A DNA stretch of 24,417 nucleotides from an uncultured Eubacteriales bacterium (GCA_934511365.1 CAKSWC010000022.1:1-24417); one strand, 5' to 3'; numbered from the stretch's first letter, positions 1-7,142 are shown. Translations and numbers: made by a program. Notes: generated by a model from the sequence alone, not told the origin.

Positions 1-1
1 G

Positions 2-70
2 CTAATTCCAATCTTGACTTGCAGTGATTTGGATAAAGTGAAAGCTGAAATCAAGAAGCAATTAGGCTGA
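2..70 (+). CDS. C-terminal fragment of a truncated protein, possibly TnpB-like
   Basis: An open frame runs in from the left edge and stops at TGA 68-70. Only 22 residues are visible, ending in VKAEIKKQLG, a charged helical tail. That is too little to name a family from the protein itself. The sequence just after the stop carries three hairpins followed by TTCAA, the order seen at the right end of IS200/IS605 elements, where tnpB lies about 60-100 nt from the end. That context is the only reason to suspect TnpB. The true start is outside the window. Confidence 0.35.
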   Translation, partial: LIPILTCSDLDKVKAEIKKQLG

Positions 71-161
71 CAAATTCCAGTTTGTAGGGATGACGTGAAA
101 AACGAAGTTTAAGGAACAGAGCTTTACCCTGTTTACCTATACAAATTATAGGACAATTCAA
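71..161 (+). ncRNA. Candidate IS200/IS605-type right end / omega-RNA scaffold
   Basis: Directly after the stop codon at 68-70 there are three small hairpins: CAAA/TTTG (71-84), AACAG/CTGTT (115-133) and CCTATA/TATAGG with a 5-nt loop (136-152). Nine bases later comes TTCAA (157-161). A subterminal hairpin followed by a TTCAA- or TCAA-type cleavage site is typical of IS200/IS605 right ends, and in TnpB elements this region is also the omega-RNA scaffold. If so, the guide would begin at 162. The hairpins are seen; the identity is inference, because the rest of the element lies outside the window. Confidence 0.35.
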
Positions 162-340
162 GGTTGTCACAGGCTCGAACCACTAGATTTTAAGGGAAAA
201 GGTGCGTTCCACCATTCCCTTGTACAATAGAGGTTGAGTATGTTTTTCGTTGAACAACCGTGCCATGTTGAGACGGTTTGTTTGCTGTCAAAGGTAAAGA
301 CTTAAAACGAATAAACAGGCTGAAAAAGGAGGCATCCTAT
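162..340 (+). other. Non-coding stretch with a long hairpin at 192-221
   Basis: No credible gene is seen here. AAGGGAA (192-198) pairs with TTCCCTT (215-221), with a nested GGTG/CACC stem (201-204 with 210-213) around a 5-nt loop. Further on, GGTTG and CAACC flank another possible stem near 232-260. No U-tract follows, so these are not ordinary terminators. By eye the stretch is more AT-rich than the genes downstream. Confidence 0.4.
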
Positions 341-436
341 TTGAGAAAGAAAAAAAGAAGAAATAACCATCCGTTCCGGTGCGGCGGAATACTTAACCTA
401 TGCTGCCTCTGTCGGCGACCGGCAGGACAGCATTGA
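341..436 (+). CDS. Possible 31-residue Cys-rich basic peptide
   Basis: A TTG start at 341 lies 8 nt after a strong ribosome site (AAAGGAGG, 325-332). The frame encodes a 31-residue peptide that begins with a run of Lys/Arg and then carries four Cys, three of them clustered as CCLC, flanked by Arg. There is no signal peptide or membrane segment. Clustered Cys and basic residues could bind a metal or nucleic acid, but this is only a guess and I do not recognise a family. The long hairpin at 481-537 follows and may end its transcript. The strong ribosome site is the best evidence; the short length and TTG start are the weak points. Confidence 0.4.
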   Translation: MRKKKRRNNHPFRCGGILNLCCLCRRPAGQH

Positions 437-480
437 AATGTGATATTAGGATGAGAAGCTAAAACAAAAAAGCAGCAAAT

Positions 481-537
481 ATAAAACCGGCTCACCTTCA
501 ACGGGCATTTACCGCGTTGCAAGAGGGTCGGTTTTAT
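481..537 (+). repeat. Long nested inverted repeat
   Basis: A 13-base arm at 481-493 (starts ATAAAACCG) pairs with 525-537 (ends CGGTTTTAT), allowing two G-U pairs. Inside, CAACG (499-503) pairs with CGTTG (515-519). It could end the transcript of the peptide at 341-436, but the T-run is part of the stem rather than behind it. It may equally be a small palindromic repeat. A further 6-bp hairpin (TGATTC/GAATCA) lies near 549-569. Confidence 0.5.
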
Positions 538-643
538 GCGATTCAAGCTGATTCTGAAAAACTGAATCAATTCACTTTTTCATCCGGCAAAAGCGTTGCC
601 GCCGAATGTGCGCGAAAAAAATCAAAAAATTTTGAAAAAACGC

Positions 644-672
644 TTGACAATGTCGTAGTAACGTGTTAATAT
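644..672 (+). promoter_or_regulatory. Promoter of the amino-acid ABC operon
   Basis: TTGACA (644-649) and TAATAT (667-672) are separated by 17 nt, giving a near-consensus sigma-A promoter about 75 nt before the binding-protein gene at 747. Confidence 0.75.
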
Positions 673-680
673 GTTACCAC
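655..680 (+). promoter_or_regulatory. Operator-like inverted repeat over the -10
   Basis: GTAGTAAC (655-662) and GTTACCAC (673-680) form an imperfect inverted repeat (7 of 8 positions) with a 10-nt centre that covers the -10 element. This placement suits a dimeric repressor of the transporter operon. The regulator is not identifiable from the window. Confidence 0.45.
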
Positions 681-746
681 AGTAAAGCGAAACACAAATG
701 AGTTCGCAAATCAACTGACCCGTTGGGTTGAAAGGAAGTATTTATT

Positions 747-1586
747 ATGAGCAAAAAAATTATCGCACTCGTTCTTGCCGTTCTTGTTGCGGCGGTCGGC
801 TTTGTTCTTGTTGCCTGCAACGGCGGTGAGGATACCACAACGGCAGCACCCTCGGGTTCCGAGAGCACTTCCTCCGCAGACGCCGCAAGCGATCTTGCAT
901 ATGTTAAGAGCAAGGGCACTCTTGTTATCGGAATCACCGATTACGCCCCCATGAACTATAAAGAAGAAGGCAGCGACAAATGGACGGGCTTTGACACCGA
1001 ATATGCAGAAGCTGTTTGCAAAAAGCTTGGCGTTGAGCCGGAATTCGTTGTTCTTGCCGACTGGGGCGCAAAGGTCAATGAACTTAACTCAAAGGCAATC
1101 GACGCCGTTTGGAACGGTATGACCATCACCGATGAGCTCAAAACAAGCATGGACATCACGGACGCATACGTTGTTAATCAGCAGGTAATCGTCTGCAAAA
1201 AGGCTGACAGCGAAAAGTTCAAGACCGCAGACTCAATTAAGGACGCAAAGATTGCCGTTGAAGGCGGCGGAGTTGCCGAAGGTCTTGTTGCCGATTATAA
1301 AAACGTAACCTCCTGCAAGGATCAGGCTGCCGCTCTCCTTGAAGTTAAGACCGGCGCAGCGGACGTTGCCGTTATCGACATGACAATGGCCAAGACCCTC
1401 ACCGCCGATGGCGCAAGCTATTCGGATCTTGCATACACCGCAGAGCTTTCAAACGAGGAGTACGGAATCGGCTTCAGAAAAGGCTCGGATCTTTGCGCCG
1501 AGGTCAACCTGATAACCGCAGGCCTCAAGGCCGAGGGTACGCTCAAAACTCTTGCCGAAAAATACAAGCTTACCCTTGCCGCGTAA
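747..1586 (+). CDS. Amino-acid ABC transporter substrate-binding lipoprotein
   Basis: Captures a polar amino acid outside the membrane and delivers it to the permease encoded next. The 279-residue protein starts with a lipoprotein signal peptide: Lys-rich start, hydrophobic core, lipobox LVAC with Cys24. A Thr/Ser/Ala-rich linker follows, then a family 3 solute-binding domain from about residue 50, starting with the pattern GTLVIGITDYAPMNY and the GFDTEYAEAVCKKLG block. Length is normal for the family. The ATG at 747 has AAAGGAAG about 9 nt upstream. It is the first gene of a binding protein-permease-ATPase operon, and a hairpin after it may raise its level over the membrane parts. The exact amino acid cannot be told from sequence; cystine, Gln/Glu or a basic amino acid are all possible. 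Confidence 0.9.
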   Translation: MSKKIIALVLAVLVAAVGFVLVACNGGEDTTTAAPSGSESTSSADAASDLAYVKSKGTLVIGITDYAPMNYKEEGSDKWTGFDTEYAEAVCKKLGVEPEFVVLADWGAKVNELNSKAIDAVWNGMTITDELKTSMDITDAYVVNQQVIVCKKADSEKFKTADSIKDAKIAVEGGGVAEGLVADYKNVTSCKDQAAALLEVKTGAADVAVIDMTMAKTLTADGASYSDLAYTAELSNEEYGIGFRKGSDLCAEVNLITAGLKAEGTLKTLAEKYKLTLAA

Positions 1587-1616
1587 GCGTAAAAAAACGG
1601 ACTGTTCAAACAAAAA

Positions 1617-1646
1617 AGCAGGGCGCGGTTTTTGCCGTGCTCTGCT
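1617..1646 (+). terminator. Intercistronic hairpin (partial terminator / mRNA stabiliser)
   Basis: A 12-bp stem (1617-1628 with 1635-1646, two G-U pairs) with a short T-rich loop lies between the binding-protein and permease genes. No U-tract follows, so it more likely protects the 3' end of the binding-protein message or causes partial termination than full stop. Confidence 0.6.
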
Positions 1647-1670
1647 TAAATCAGATTTACGGAGTTTAAA

Positions 1671-2375
1671 ATGTCACAGATTTTCAGTTCACTTTTTGAA
1701 GGCTTCAGCGTAACACTTGAGCTTTTTGCGCTCACGCTGCTCATTTCGCTGCCCCTCGGTCTCATAATCAGCTTTGGCTCAATGAGCAAAATTCCGCCCG
1801 TCAAATGGCTTGTCAAAACCTTTGTCTGGATTATTCGCGGAACGCCGCTCATGCTCCAGCTCATCGTTTTCTTTTACGGCCCCGGTCTTATCGGAACCTG
1901 GGCGGGCAACCTTGCCGCAAGCTCGGGCAGCACAAATTCCTTTCTGCTCTGGCTTTCCTCGTGGCACGTTATGGATCGTTTTCTTTCAACGCTCGTAATG
2001 TTTTCAATCAACTATGCCTGCTATTTTTCGGAAATTTACCGCGGCGGAATCGAAAGTATCCCCCACGGCCAGTATGAGGCGTGCCAGGTTCTTGGAATGA
2101 CAAAGAGCCAAACCTTTTTCAGGGTCATTCTCATGCAGATTGTCAAGCGCATTTTGCCGCCCATCGGCAACGAGGTTATCACTCTTGTTAAGGATACCTC
2201 TCTTGCGCGCGTAATTTCCGTCTATGAGCTTACATGGGCGGGCGAGGCTTTCATAAAGTCCAAGGGACTGATGTGGCCGCTTTTAACAACCGGTGTTTTC
2301 TATCTCCTTTTCAACGGCATTGTTACCGTTGTTATGGGAAGAATTGAAAAAAAGCTTGATTATTACAAAGGATGA
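1671..2375 (+). CDS. Polar amino-acid ABC transporter permease
   Basis: Membrane channel of the importer, in the His/Glu/Gln/Arg/opine permease family (HEQRo). The 234 residues include several hydrophobic segments, an N-terminal segment of the form SVTLELFALTLLISLPLGLI, a WIIRGTPLMLQL motif typical of this family (about 53-64), and the EAA loop GGIESIPHGQYEACQVLGM that docks with the ATPase (about 125-143). Length is normal. The ATG at 1671 has CGGAG upstream. It lies between the binding protein and the ATPase in the same operon, 12 nt before the ATPase start. Confidence 0.92.
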   Translation: MSQIFSSLFEGFSVTLELFALTLLISLPLGLIISFGSMSKIPPVKWLVKTFVWIIRGTPLMLQLIVFFYGPGLIGTWAGNLAASSGSTNSFLLWLSSWHVMDRFLSTLVMFSINYACYFSEIYRGGIESIPHGQYEACQVLGMTKSQTFFRVILMQIVKRILPPIGNEVITLVKDTSLARVISVYELTWAGEAFIKSKGLMWPLLTTGVFYLLFNGIVTVVMGRIEKKLDYYKG

Positions 2376-2387
2376 GGTGGTTCTGAT

Positions 2388-3170
2388 ATGGCAATTCTTG
2401 AAGTACAAAACATTGAAAAAGCGTTCGGAAGCACCAAGGTTCTCAAGGGCGTCTCCTTTGAGCTTGAGGAGGGCAACGTCCTTTCAATCATCGGCTCCTC
2501 CGGAAGCGGAAAAACAACTCTTTTGCGTTGCATCAACTTCCTTGAAACCGCAGACAGCGGAAAAATTACCGTTGACGGCGATGTGATTTTTGACTCTGAG
2601 AGCAGTGAGGCTTTCACCGCAAAGCAAAAAAGGGAAAAGCAGCTCAAAATCGGCCTTGTTTTTCAGCAGTTCAACCTTTTTCCGCAGTACAATGTTCTTG
2701 ACAATGTTACCCTTGCAATGAAAATGCAGGCGAAGGAACGCCCGGACTTCAAAAAGAACAAAAAGGCAATTTATGCGGAAATTGAAAAGAAAGCCCTTGC
2801 AATACTTGAAAAAATGGGACTTTCCGAAAAAATTAAAAACTACCCCTGCGAGCTTTCCGGCGGACAGCAGCAGCGCGTTTCCATTGCGCGCGCGATGGCA
2901 CTTGAGCCGAAAATTCTCTTTTTTGATGAGCCGACAAGCGCCCTTGACCCGGAGCTGACCGGAGAGATTCTCAAGGTTATTCGCGAGCTTGCCGCGGAGC
3001 ACGTCACCATGGTTATCGTCACCCACGAGATGACCTTTGCAAAAGAGGTTTCCGATTACATTATCTTCATGGATGACGGCGTCATTGCCGAGGAGGGCAA
3101 GGCCAGGGAAGTTATTGAAAATCCGCAGTCGGAGCGGCTTAAGGCGTTTTTGAGCAAGATTTCGGATTGA
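2388..3170 (+). CDS. Polar amino-acid ABC transporter ATPase
   Basis: Energises the importer by ATP hydrolysis on the inner face of the membrane. The 260-residue protein has Walker A GSSGSGKTT (about 36-44), a Q-loop FQQFNLFPQYNV, signature LSGGQQQRVSIARA, Walker B ILFFDEPTSALD with the catalytic Glu, and the switch His in THEM. The FPQYNVLDNV stretch is typical of GlnQ/HisP-type proteins. A roughly 20-residue Lys-rich insert (about residues 112-136, between Q-loop and signature) is slightly longer than usual. AGGTGG lies upstream of the ATG. It is the last gene of the operon and a strong terminator follows 40 nt later. Confidence 0.93.
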   Translation: MAILEVQNIEKAFGSTKVLKGVSFELEEGNVLSIIGSSGSGKTTLLRCINFLETADSGKITVDGDVIFDSESSEAFTAKQKREKQLKIGLVFQQFNLFPQYNVLDNVTLAMKMQAKERPDFKKNKKAIYAEIEKKALAILEKMGLSEKIKNYPCELSGGQQQRVSIARAMALEPKILFFDEPTSALDPELTGEILKVIRELAAEHVTMVIVTHEMTFAKEVSDYIIFMDDGVIAEEGKAREVIENPQSERLKAFLSKISD

Positions 3171-3209
3171 TTTTAAATATTGGTTTTTGCAAAATATGAA
3201 CGGTTTCGT

Positions 3210-3239
3210 ACGGGGGTCGCTTGAGGCTCCCGTTTTTTC
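3210..3239 (+). terminator. Rho-independent terminator of the ABC operon
   Basis: ACGGGGGTC (3210-3218) pairs with GGCTCCCGT (3225-3233) with two G-U pairs and is followed by a run of T. Confidence 0.85.
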
Positions 3240-3301
3240 TTTGTCTTTTATTTAAAAGTTTTTGATTTCTTTTCAGGTTTTCACGCTCCGCTGGCTCGTA
3301 C

Positions 3302-3322
3302 GGGTCGGACCTGTGCCGACCC
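3302..3322. repeat. Perfect GC-rich hairpin without U-tract
   Basis: GGGTCGG (3302-3308) and CCGACCC (3316-3322) form a perfect 7-bp stem. With no T-run it is not a terminator. Such hairpins are common in dispersed intergenic repeats of Clostridia. The rest of 3240-3415 is AT-rich with no visible gene. Confidence 0.5.
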
Positions 3323-3415
3323 ATGAATCTAGATCTTAGATATTAGATTTTTCAAATTGGAAAGCAATCTGCATAAAATTTAGCATATTTCAACATCCAA
3401 TATCTAAAACCCAAA

Positions 3416-3444
3416 TTGACACTTTTATTCGTCTGTGCTATCAT
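3416..3444 (+). promoter_or_regulatory. Promoter for the PHP gene cluster
   Basis: TTGACA (3416-3421), 17-nt spacer, TATCAT (3439-3444). It lies about 55 nt before the preferred start of the PHP gene and probably also serves the two following genes. Confidence 0.75.
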
Positions 3445-3499
3445 ATAAAAGAAAAACTGTCCCTATATTATCATGACGGAGAATTTTTTTGAGGTCATT

Positions 3500-4225
3500 A
3501 TGAAACTGTTTTACGATCTTCATCTTCACTCGTGCCTGTCGCCGTGCGGCGATAACGAGATGACACCGTATAACCTTGTGAACATGGCGAAGGTTTTGGG
3601 CTTTGATATCATTGCTCTCACCGACCACAACAGCACCAAAAACTGCCGTGCTGCCGTTGAAGCCGGAAAAAAGGCCGGCTTAACCGTTGTTCCCGGAATG
3701 GAACTTTGCACAAGCGAAGAAATCCACGTTGTCTGCCTTTTCAAAACCGTTGATGGTGCGGAAAGTTTTGGTGCCTATATCCGCGAAAACATTCCGAAAA
3801 TTAAAAACCGACCGCATATTTTCGGCGATCAGTTTGTTATGAATAGCGAGGACACTGTTCTTGAAAGCGAGGAGCTGCTGCTCACGGCGGCAAGCTTTTT
3901 GAGCGTTGACACCGTTCCCGAGGCTGTTAAAAAGTACGGCGGTGTGTGCTTTCCGGCGCATATTGACCGCTCGTCATATAGCATTATTTCCGCCCTCGGT
4001 GCGTTTCCTGAGGAACTTTGCGTCTCCTGCTTTGAATTGACGCCTGACGCGGATGAAACCGTTTTTTTAAAGAAATATCCGGCAACGAAAACCAAGTTGA
4101 TTTTGCGCAATTCGGACGCGCATTATCTTGAAAATATGCGCCTTCCGGAAAATATGCTTGACCTTCCGGAAAACAGCGCAAAAGCACTTGTTGAATATCT
4201 TGAAAGTCAGGCAACCGCTGATTGA
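3500..4225 (+). CDS. PHP-domain metal-dependent phosphoesterase
   Basis: A cytoplasmic hydrolase of the PHP family, which removes phosphate from nucleotides or small phosphoesters using a cluster of metal ions. Metal ligands are visible in the expected order: DLHLHS (His8, His10), LTDHNS (Asp42, His43), GMEL (Glu68), IHVV (His76), FPAHID (His in the middle) and NSDAH near the end. At 241 residues it is a typical stand-alone TrpH/YciV-like member. I chose ATG 3500 because GAGGT lies 5 nt upstream and homologues usually start just before the FYDLHLH strand; the frame is open to ATG 3473 but no ribosome site precedes it. The substrate is unknown. The last codons fall inside a repeat sequence also found at 8232-8259. 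Confidence 0.85.
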   Translation: MKLFYDLHLHSCLSPCGDNEMTPYNLVNMAKVLGFDIIALTDHNSTKNCRAAVEAGKKAGLTVVPGMELCTSEEIHVVCLFKTVDGAESFGAYIRENIPKIKNRPHIFGDQFVMNSEDTVLESEELLLTAASFLSVDTVPEAVKKYGGVCFPAHIDRSSYSIISALGAFPEELCVSCFELTPDADETVFLKKYPATKTKLILRNSDAHYLENMRLPENMLDLPENSAKALVEYLESQATAD

Positions 4226-4260
4226 CCGAAAAGCACAAATCCTGACGGTGCGTTTGTGCT
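4213..4260 (+). repeat. Half copy of a dispersed palindromic element, with hairpin
   Basis: Bases 4213-4240 match 8232-8259 at 25 of 28 positions. The repeat spans the end and stop codon of the PHP gene. Within it AGCACAAA (4232-4239) pairs with TTTGTGCT (4253-4260), an 8-bp stem without a U-tract. It may cause partial termination before the next gene or be a relic of a mobile palindrome. Confidence 0.55.
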
Positions 4261-4308
4261 CTCAGCTTAATCACATTTATTCAAAGTTTTTAACATAATG
4301 AGGTGACA

Positions 4309-4758
4309 ATGTTGAAAAAATCAGAAAAAGCAAGGGAACTTTTTAAAACGGGTCTCAACTGCTCCCAGTCGGTCGTTGCCGCGTTTGCCGATGTGCTTGG
4401 CCTTTCCGAACAAACGGCGGCGAGGCTTTCCGCAGGACTCGGCGGCGGAGTCGGCAGACAGCGCGAGGTCTGCGGAGCCGTTTCCGGCGCGGCAATGGTG
4501 CTCGGTTTTGTTTTTGGCGGAGAGGACGGAAAGGACAAAAAACGCGCCTATGAAAAGGTACGCGAATTTTCCGATGAGTTCAAAAGGCGCAACCGCTTTA
4601 TAGTCTGCCGCGAACTTCTCGGTCTTGACGAAAAGAAAGAGGAGAGCGCCGCCCCGGCCGAACGCACCGCGGAGTATTACAAAAAGCGCCCTTGCGCCGA
4701 TCTTGTTTTTGACGCGGCGGAAATTTTGGAGGCGATGCTTGGTGAACAAAAAGCGTAA
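4309..4758 (+). CDS. C_GCAxxG_C_C family protein
   Basis: A member of the C_GCAxxG_C_C family (a probable redox or metal-binding protein of anaerobes, function not established). Visible are the first Cys in GLNCSQSVVAAF, the glycine-rich block LGGGVGRQREVCGAVSGAAMVLGF containing the CGA core, a later Cys in IVCREL, and a last Cys in KRPCADLV, so the usual set of four conserved Cys is complete. Length about 149 is normal. The start is uncertain: ATG 4309 is 5 nt from GAGG, while TTG 4312 would have the more usual 8-nt spacing; GTG 4303 sits inside the ribosome site and is unlikely. The 3' end overlaps queH by 17 nt, so the two genes are co-translated. Confidence 0.85.
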   Translation: MLKKSEKARELFKTGLNCSQSVVAAFADVLGLSEQTAARLSAGLGGGVGRQREVCGAVSGAAMVLGFVFGGEDGKDKKRAYEKVREFSDEFKRRNRFIVCRELLGLDEKKEESAAPAERTAEYYKKRPCADLVFDAAEILEAMLGEQKA

Positions 4759-5392
4759 TTTTCAGCTTGAACTTGAAAAGATAATTGAAGAAAACCAAAA
4801 GAACGGCGTTGTTCCCTCGCTGCTGCTCCATTCCTGCTGCGCACCGTGCAGCAGCTACTGCCTTGAATATCTCTCGCAGTATTTTAAAATTACCGTGCTT
4901 TACTATAATCCGAATCTCTATCCGGCCGAGGAATATGACCGCAGAGTTTTTGAACAAAGGAGGCTTGTTGCCTCCCTCCCGGTGAAATATCCCGTCTCGC
5001 TTGCGGAAATAAAGGGAGAACCCGGGGAGTTTTATTCGGCGGTCAAGGGGCTTGAAAGCATAAAAGAGGGCGGTGAGCGCTGCTTTGCCTGCTTCAGGCT
5101 GAGGCTTGAAAAGACTGCGGAATACGCAAAAAAGAACGGCTTTGATTTTTTCACAACCACGCTCACGATAAGCCCGCTCAAAAACGCGCAGAAGCTCAAT
5201 GAGATTGGCGAAAAGGCCGGGGAAAAATTCGGCGTTCGCCACCTTCCGTCCGATTTCAAAAAGAAGAACGGTTATCTTCGCTCCGTTGAGCTTTCAAAAG
5301 TTTACGGCCTTTACAGGCAGGATTACTGCGGCTGCATTTTTTCAAAACGCGAGCGGGAGGAAGCCGCAAATGTTGCAAGTGGCGGTCTTTAA
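4742..5392 (+). CDS. queH: Epoxyqueuosine reductase QueH
   Basis: Performs the last step of queuosine synthesis, reducing epoxyqueuosine in tRNA; QueH is the non-cobalamin form common in anaerobes. The 216-residue protein has the diagnostic LLLHSCCAPCSSYCLEYL block (Cys32, Cys33, Cys36), then YYNPNLYPAEEYDRR, CFACFRLR, the FTTTLTISPLKN motif, and the closing QDYCGCIFS with its own Cys pair. These Cys bind the iron-sulfur cluster and second metal in studied QueH proteins. The start is GTG 4742, with GGAGG 9 nt upstream inside the previous gene; the longer open frame back to 4625 is read-through of that gene's other frame. Other queuosine genes are not in this window. Confidence 0.9.
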   Translation: MNKKRNFQLELEKIIEENQKNGVVPSLLLHSCCAPCSSYCLEYLSQYFKITVLYYNPNLYPAEEYDRRVFEQRRLVASLPVKYPVSLAEIKGEPGEFYSAVKGLESIKEGGERCFACFRLRLEKTAEYAKKNGFDFFTTTLTISPLKNAQKLNEIGEKAGEKFGVRHLPSDFKKKNGYLRSVELSKVYGLYRQDYCGCIFSKREREEAANVASGGL

Positions 5393-5394
5393 TA

Positions 5395-5424
5395 TTGACA
5401 GGCACCGACCAAAAAGTATATAAT
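5395..5424 (+). promoter_or_regulatory. Consensus promoter of the DUF2804 gene
   Basis: TTGACA (5395-5400) and TATAAT (5419-5424) both match consensus exactly, with an 18-nt spacer. It starts 2 nt after the queH stop, so the next gene is a separate transcription unit with its own strong promoter. Confidence 0.85.
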
Positions 5425-5478
5425 AACACGGAAAGATTTAACAGCCTCTTTCATGAAGGCTGCAAGGAGGAAATACAT

Positions 5479-6540
5479 ATGACATTCTATGACGTACTTT
5501 CCGAAAAAAGGAAGGCCGTTCCCACCCCGGACAATGTTGTTGACGCAAACGGAAACGCATATTTCGGAACTTTTGAAAAGGAATTTCCGCGCATGGACTT
5601 TCTCAAAGTTAACAAGCCCTCAAAGTTTCCGAATGCGCTGAACAAAATGAAGCTCACCCTCTGGGAGGCCATTGAGCTTAACCTCAAGGACATCATTGTT
5701 CTTACTGCGGTTTGTGATATGGGAATTTTCGGAACGGGTTTGACCCTCGTCTATGACAAAAAGACAAAAAAGGTCACCAAGTTCCAGGATATGTTCCCGA
5801 AAAACTGCGCCGTAATTTCAAAAACGCTCCTGAACGGAGACACCACCGAGTCTCGCGGAAAGAATGTTGTTCTCAAATGCATCAACCATTTTGAAAACGG
5901 TCAGGCGCTTGTTACCGGCCACGCAAAGGACGAAAAGGGCGGAAATTCCGTCAGCTATGACGTTGAGCTCAACCGCGTCTCTCTCCCGAGCATTGTTTCA
6001 ATCCCGTTCGGTGCAAACCGTCCGCTCTATTCCCAGAAAGACCTCTTCAAGCTCACCGGCTGGGTTGAGTTCAACGGCGTCAGATATGAAACGGACGAGG
6101 AAAGCACCGCAATTATCGACGACCACAGAGGCTACTACCCCTATGTTGCACACTATGACTGGGTAACAACAATGGGCAAGATGGAAATTGGCGGCGAGAG
6201 GAGGTTCTTCGGTTTCAACCTCACAAGGAACCAATCCACCAACCAGAACGATTACAACGAAAACCTCATTTGGTTTGAGGGAAAAACAACGCTCCTCACA
6301 CCGGTCCGCTTTGAGCACCCGGAATATAACAAATGGCGCATCCGTGACGTTTACGGAATGACAGACATCACGTTTGATATCGGCGACCGCTTCATTATGC
6401 GCCTTCCCGGCGGCGTTATCGACATCAACTATCACGTTACGTTCGGAACGCTTTCCGGCTATGTCTGCGACCCGGACGGAAACAAGTATATCCTTGACGG
6501 AATGAGCGGTATCGGAGAGGACAAGAGCCTTCGATTTTGA
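5479..6540 (+). CDS. DUF2804 domain-containing protein
   Basis: A 353-residue protein that fits the DUF2804 family: an N-terminal AYFGTFEKEF-type block followed by a lysine-rich segment and NKMKLTLWEAIEL (about residues 47-59), then a repeated beta-strand body with HYDWVTTMGK and GFNLTRNQSTNQNDYNENL in the second half. The family is widespread in bacteria; its biochemical role is not known to me, though its fold suggests lipid or carbohydrate handling (inference). No signal peptide or membrane helix is seen, so it is probably cytoplasmic. ATG 5479 is preceded by AAGGAGG at 8 nt; the open frame upstream to 5395 would contain the promoter and is rejected. It is monocistronic, between its own promoter and a strong terminator. 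Confidence 0.8.
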   Translation: MTFYDVLSEKRKAVPTPDNVVDANGNAYFGTFEKEFPRMDFLKVNKPSKFPNALNKMKLTLWEAIELNLKDIIVLTAVCDMGIFGTGLTLVYDKKTKKVTKFQDMFPKNCAVISKTLLNGDTTESRGKNVVLKCINHFENGQALVTGHAKDEKGGNSVSYDVELNRVSLPSIVSIPFGANRPLYSQKDLFKLTGWVEFNGVRYETDEESTAIIDDHRGYYPYVAHYDWVTTMGKMEIGGERRFFGFNLTRNQSTNQNDYNENLIWFEGKTTLLTPVRFEHPEYNKWRIRDVYGMTDITFDIGDRFIMRLPGGVIDINYHVTFGTLSGYVCDPDGNKYILDGMSGIGEDKSLRF

Positions 6541-6556
6541 TTTGAATATAACCAAT

Positions 6557-6591
6557 AAAGCTGCCGTGGCCTTGTTCCACGGCAGCTTTTT
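6557..6591. terminator. Bidirectional terminator
   Basis: AAAGCTGCCGTGG pairs with CCACGGCAGCTTT around a 7-nt loop and is flanked by A and T runs. It serves the DUF2804 gene on the plus strand and can end the minus-strand transcript of the secreted protein at 6635-7015. Confidence 0.9.
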
Positions 6592-6634
6592 GATAGGATG
6601 GCGGATTTCATTTGTGTATTGCGTTTCAGCCGGC

Positions 6635-7015
6635 TCAACGAATCCTGAGCAACGCCTTCAGCTTGTCTGAAAGTCTTGCCGCGCTCTCGGCAAGCCTTGC
6701 AAAGAAGTCACGAATCTGCGCGGTGATTTTTTCGCCGAACGCCATAATTTTGTTGATATCGTTGTTTTTTCCAACATCAACAAGGTCGTCTCCGGCAACC
6801 TTTGAGATGATGTCCTCAATGGGACCCTTGCTTTCAAGCGTGGTGTCTGCGGTCGGCTCAACATAGGAGAAGTCCTCGGGTTTCTTGGAGGGGGCGCAGG
6901 AGGAGCAGTTGCAGCCGCTCGGATGGGTCGCACCGTTGTTTTGGGCAAAGCCGACAACCGTGACCGAACCGAGGAGAACAAGAACGCAAAGGAAAGCGCA
7001 AAGTGATTTTTTCAT
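6635..7015 (-). CDS. Small secreted protein with Cys cluster and amphipathic C-terminal helix
   Basis: A 126-residue exported protein of unknown function. It starts with a clear signal peptide (MKKSLCAFLC, then a hydrophobic core, probably cut after VGFAQ). A short Ser/Gly region with the Cys cluster CNCSSC follows (about residues 35-40), then an acidic middle. The last 40 residues form a long amphipathic helix (GEKITAQIRDFFARLAES) ending in basic residues. I chose the start at 7015 because AGAGAGGA lies 10 nt upstream; an alternative ATG at 7024 almost touches the ribosome site. No family is recognised. The helix resembles the small peptides at 19716-20610 and the tail of the hydrolase at 20830-22494. 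Confidence 0.75.
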   Translation of the reverse strand: MKKSLCAFLCVLVLLGSVTVVGFAQNNGATHPSGCNCSSCAPSKKPEDFSYVEPTADTTLESKGPIEDIISKVAGDDLVDVGKNNDINKIMAFGEKITAQIRDFFARLAESAARLSDKLKALLRIR

Positions 7016-7113
7016 TGGTATCATTCCTCTCTTAATTAAGCGCCGAACAATTTGAAACAGGAACTTCAAAAAATATTCGGCACTTGTCTAACTTTGAACA
7101 GTTTGTTAAATTT

Positions 7114-7142
7114 ATTATAGCAATGAAAATTTCATTTTGCAA
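7114..7142 (-). promoter_or_regulatory. Promoter with palindromic spacer for the secreted protein
   Basis: On the minus strand TTGCAA (7142-7137), 17-nt spacer, TATAAT (7119-7114). The spacer contains a perfect 15-nt palindrome, AATGAAA-A-TTTCATT (7122-7136), well placed for a repressor that would block the polymerase. Confidence 0.75.

Noticed and set aside
337..570. 77-residue minus-strand open frame
   Set aside because: Runs across a long inverted repeat and the Cys-rich ORF; no ribosome site.
2484..3026. 180-residue open frame on the minus strand
   Set aside because: It is a shadow of the ATPase gene, which has all motifs on the plus strand; no ribosome site.
3302..3322. Second terminator for the ABC operon
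   Set aside because: The stem is perfect but no T-run follows, and a good terminator is already at 3210.
4598..5242. 214-residue minus-strand open frame
   Set aside because: Shadow of queH and the C_GCAxxG gene, both well supported on the plus strand.
5395..5478. N-terminal extension of the DUF2804 protein
   Set aside because: Contains a perfect promoter, and the start at 5479 has a strong ribosome site.
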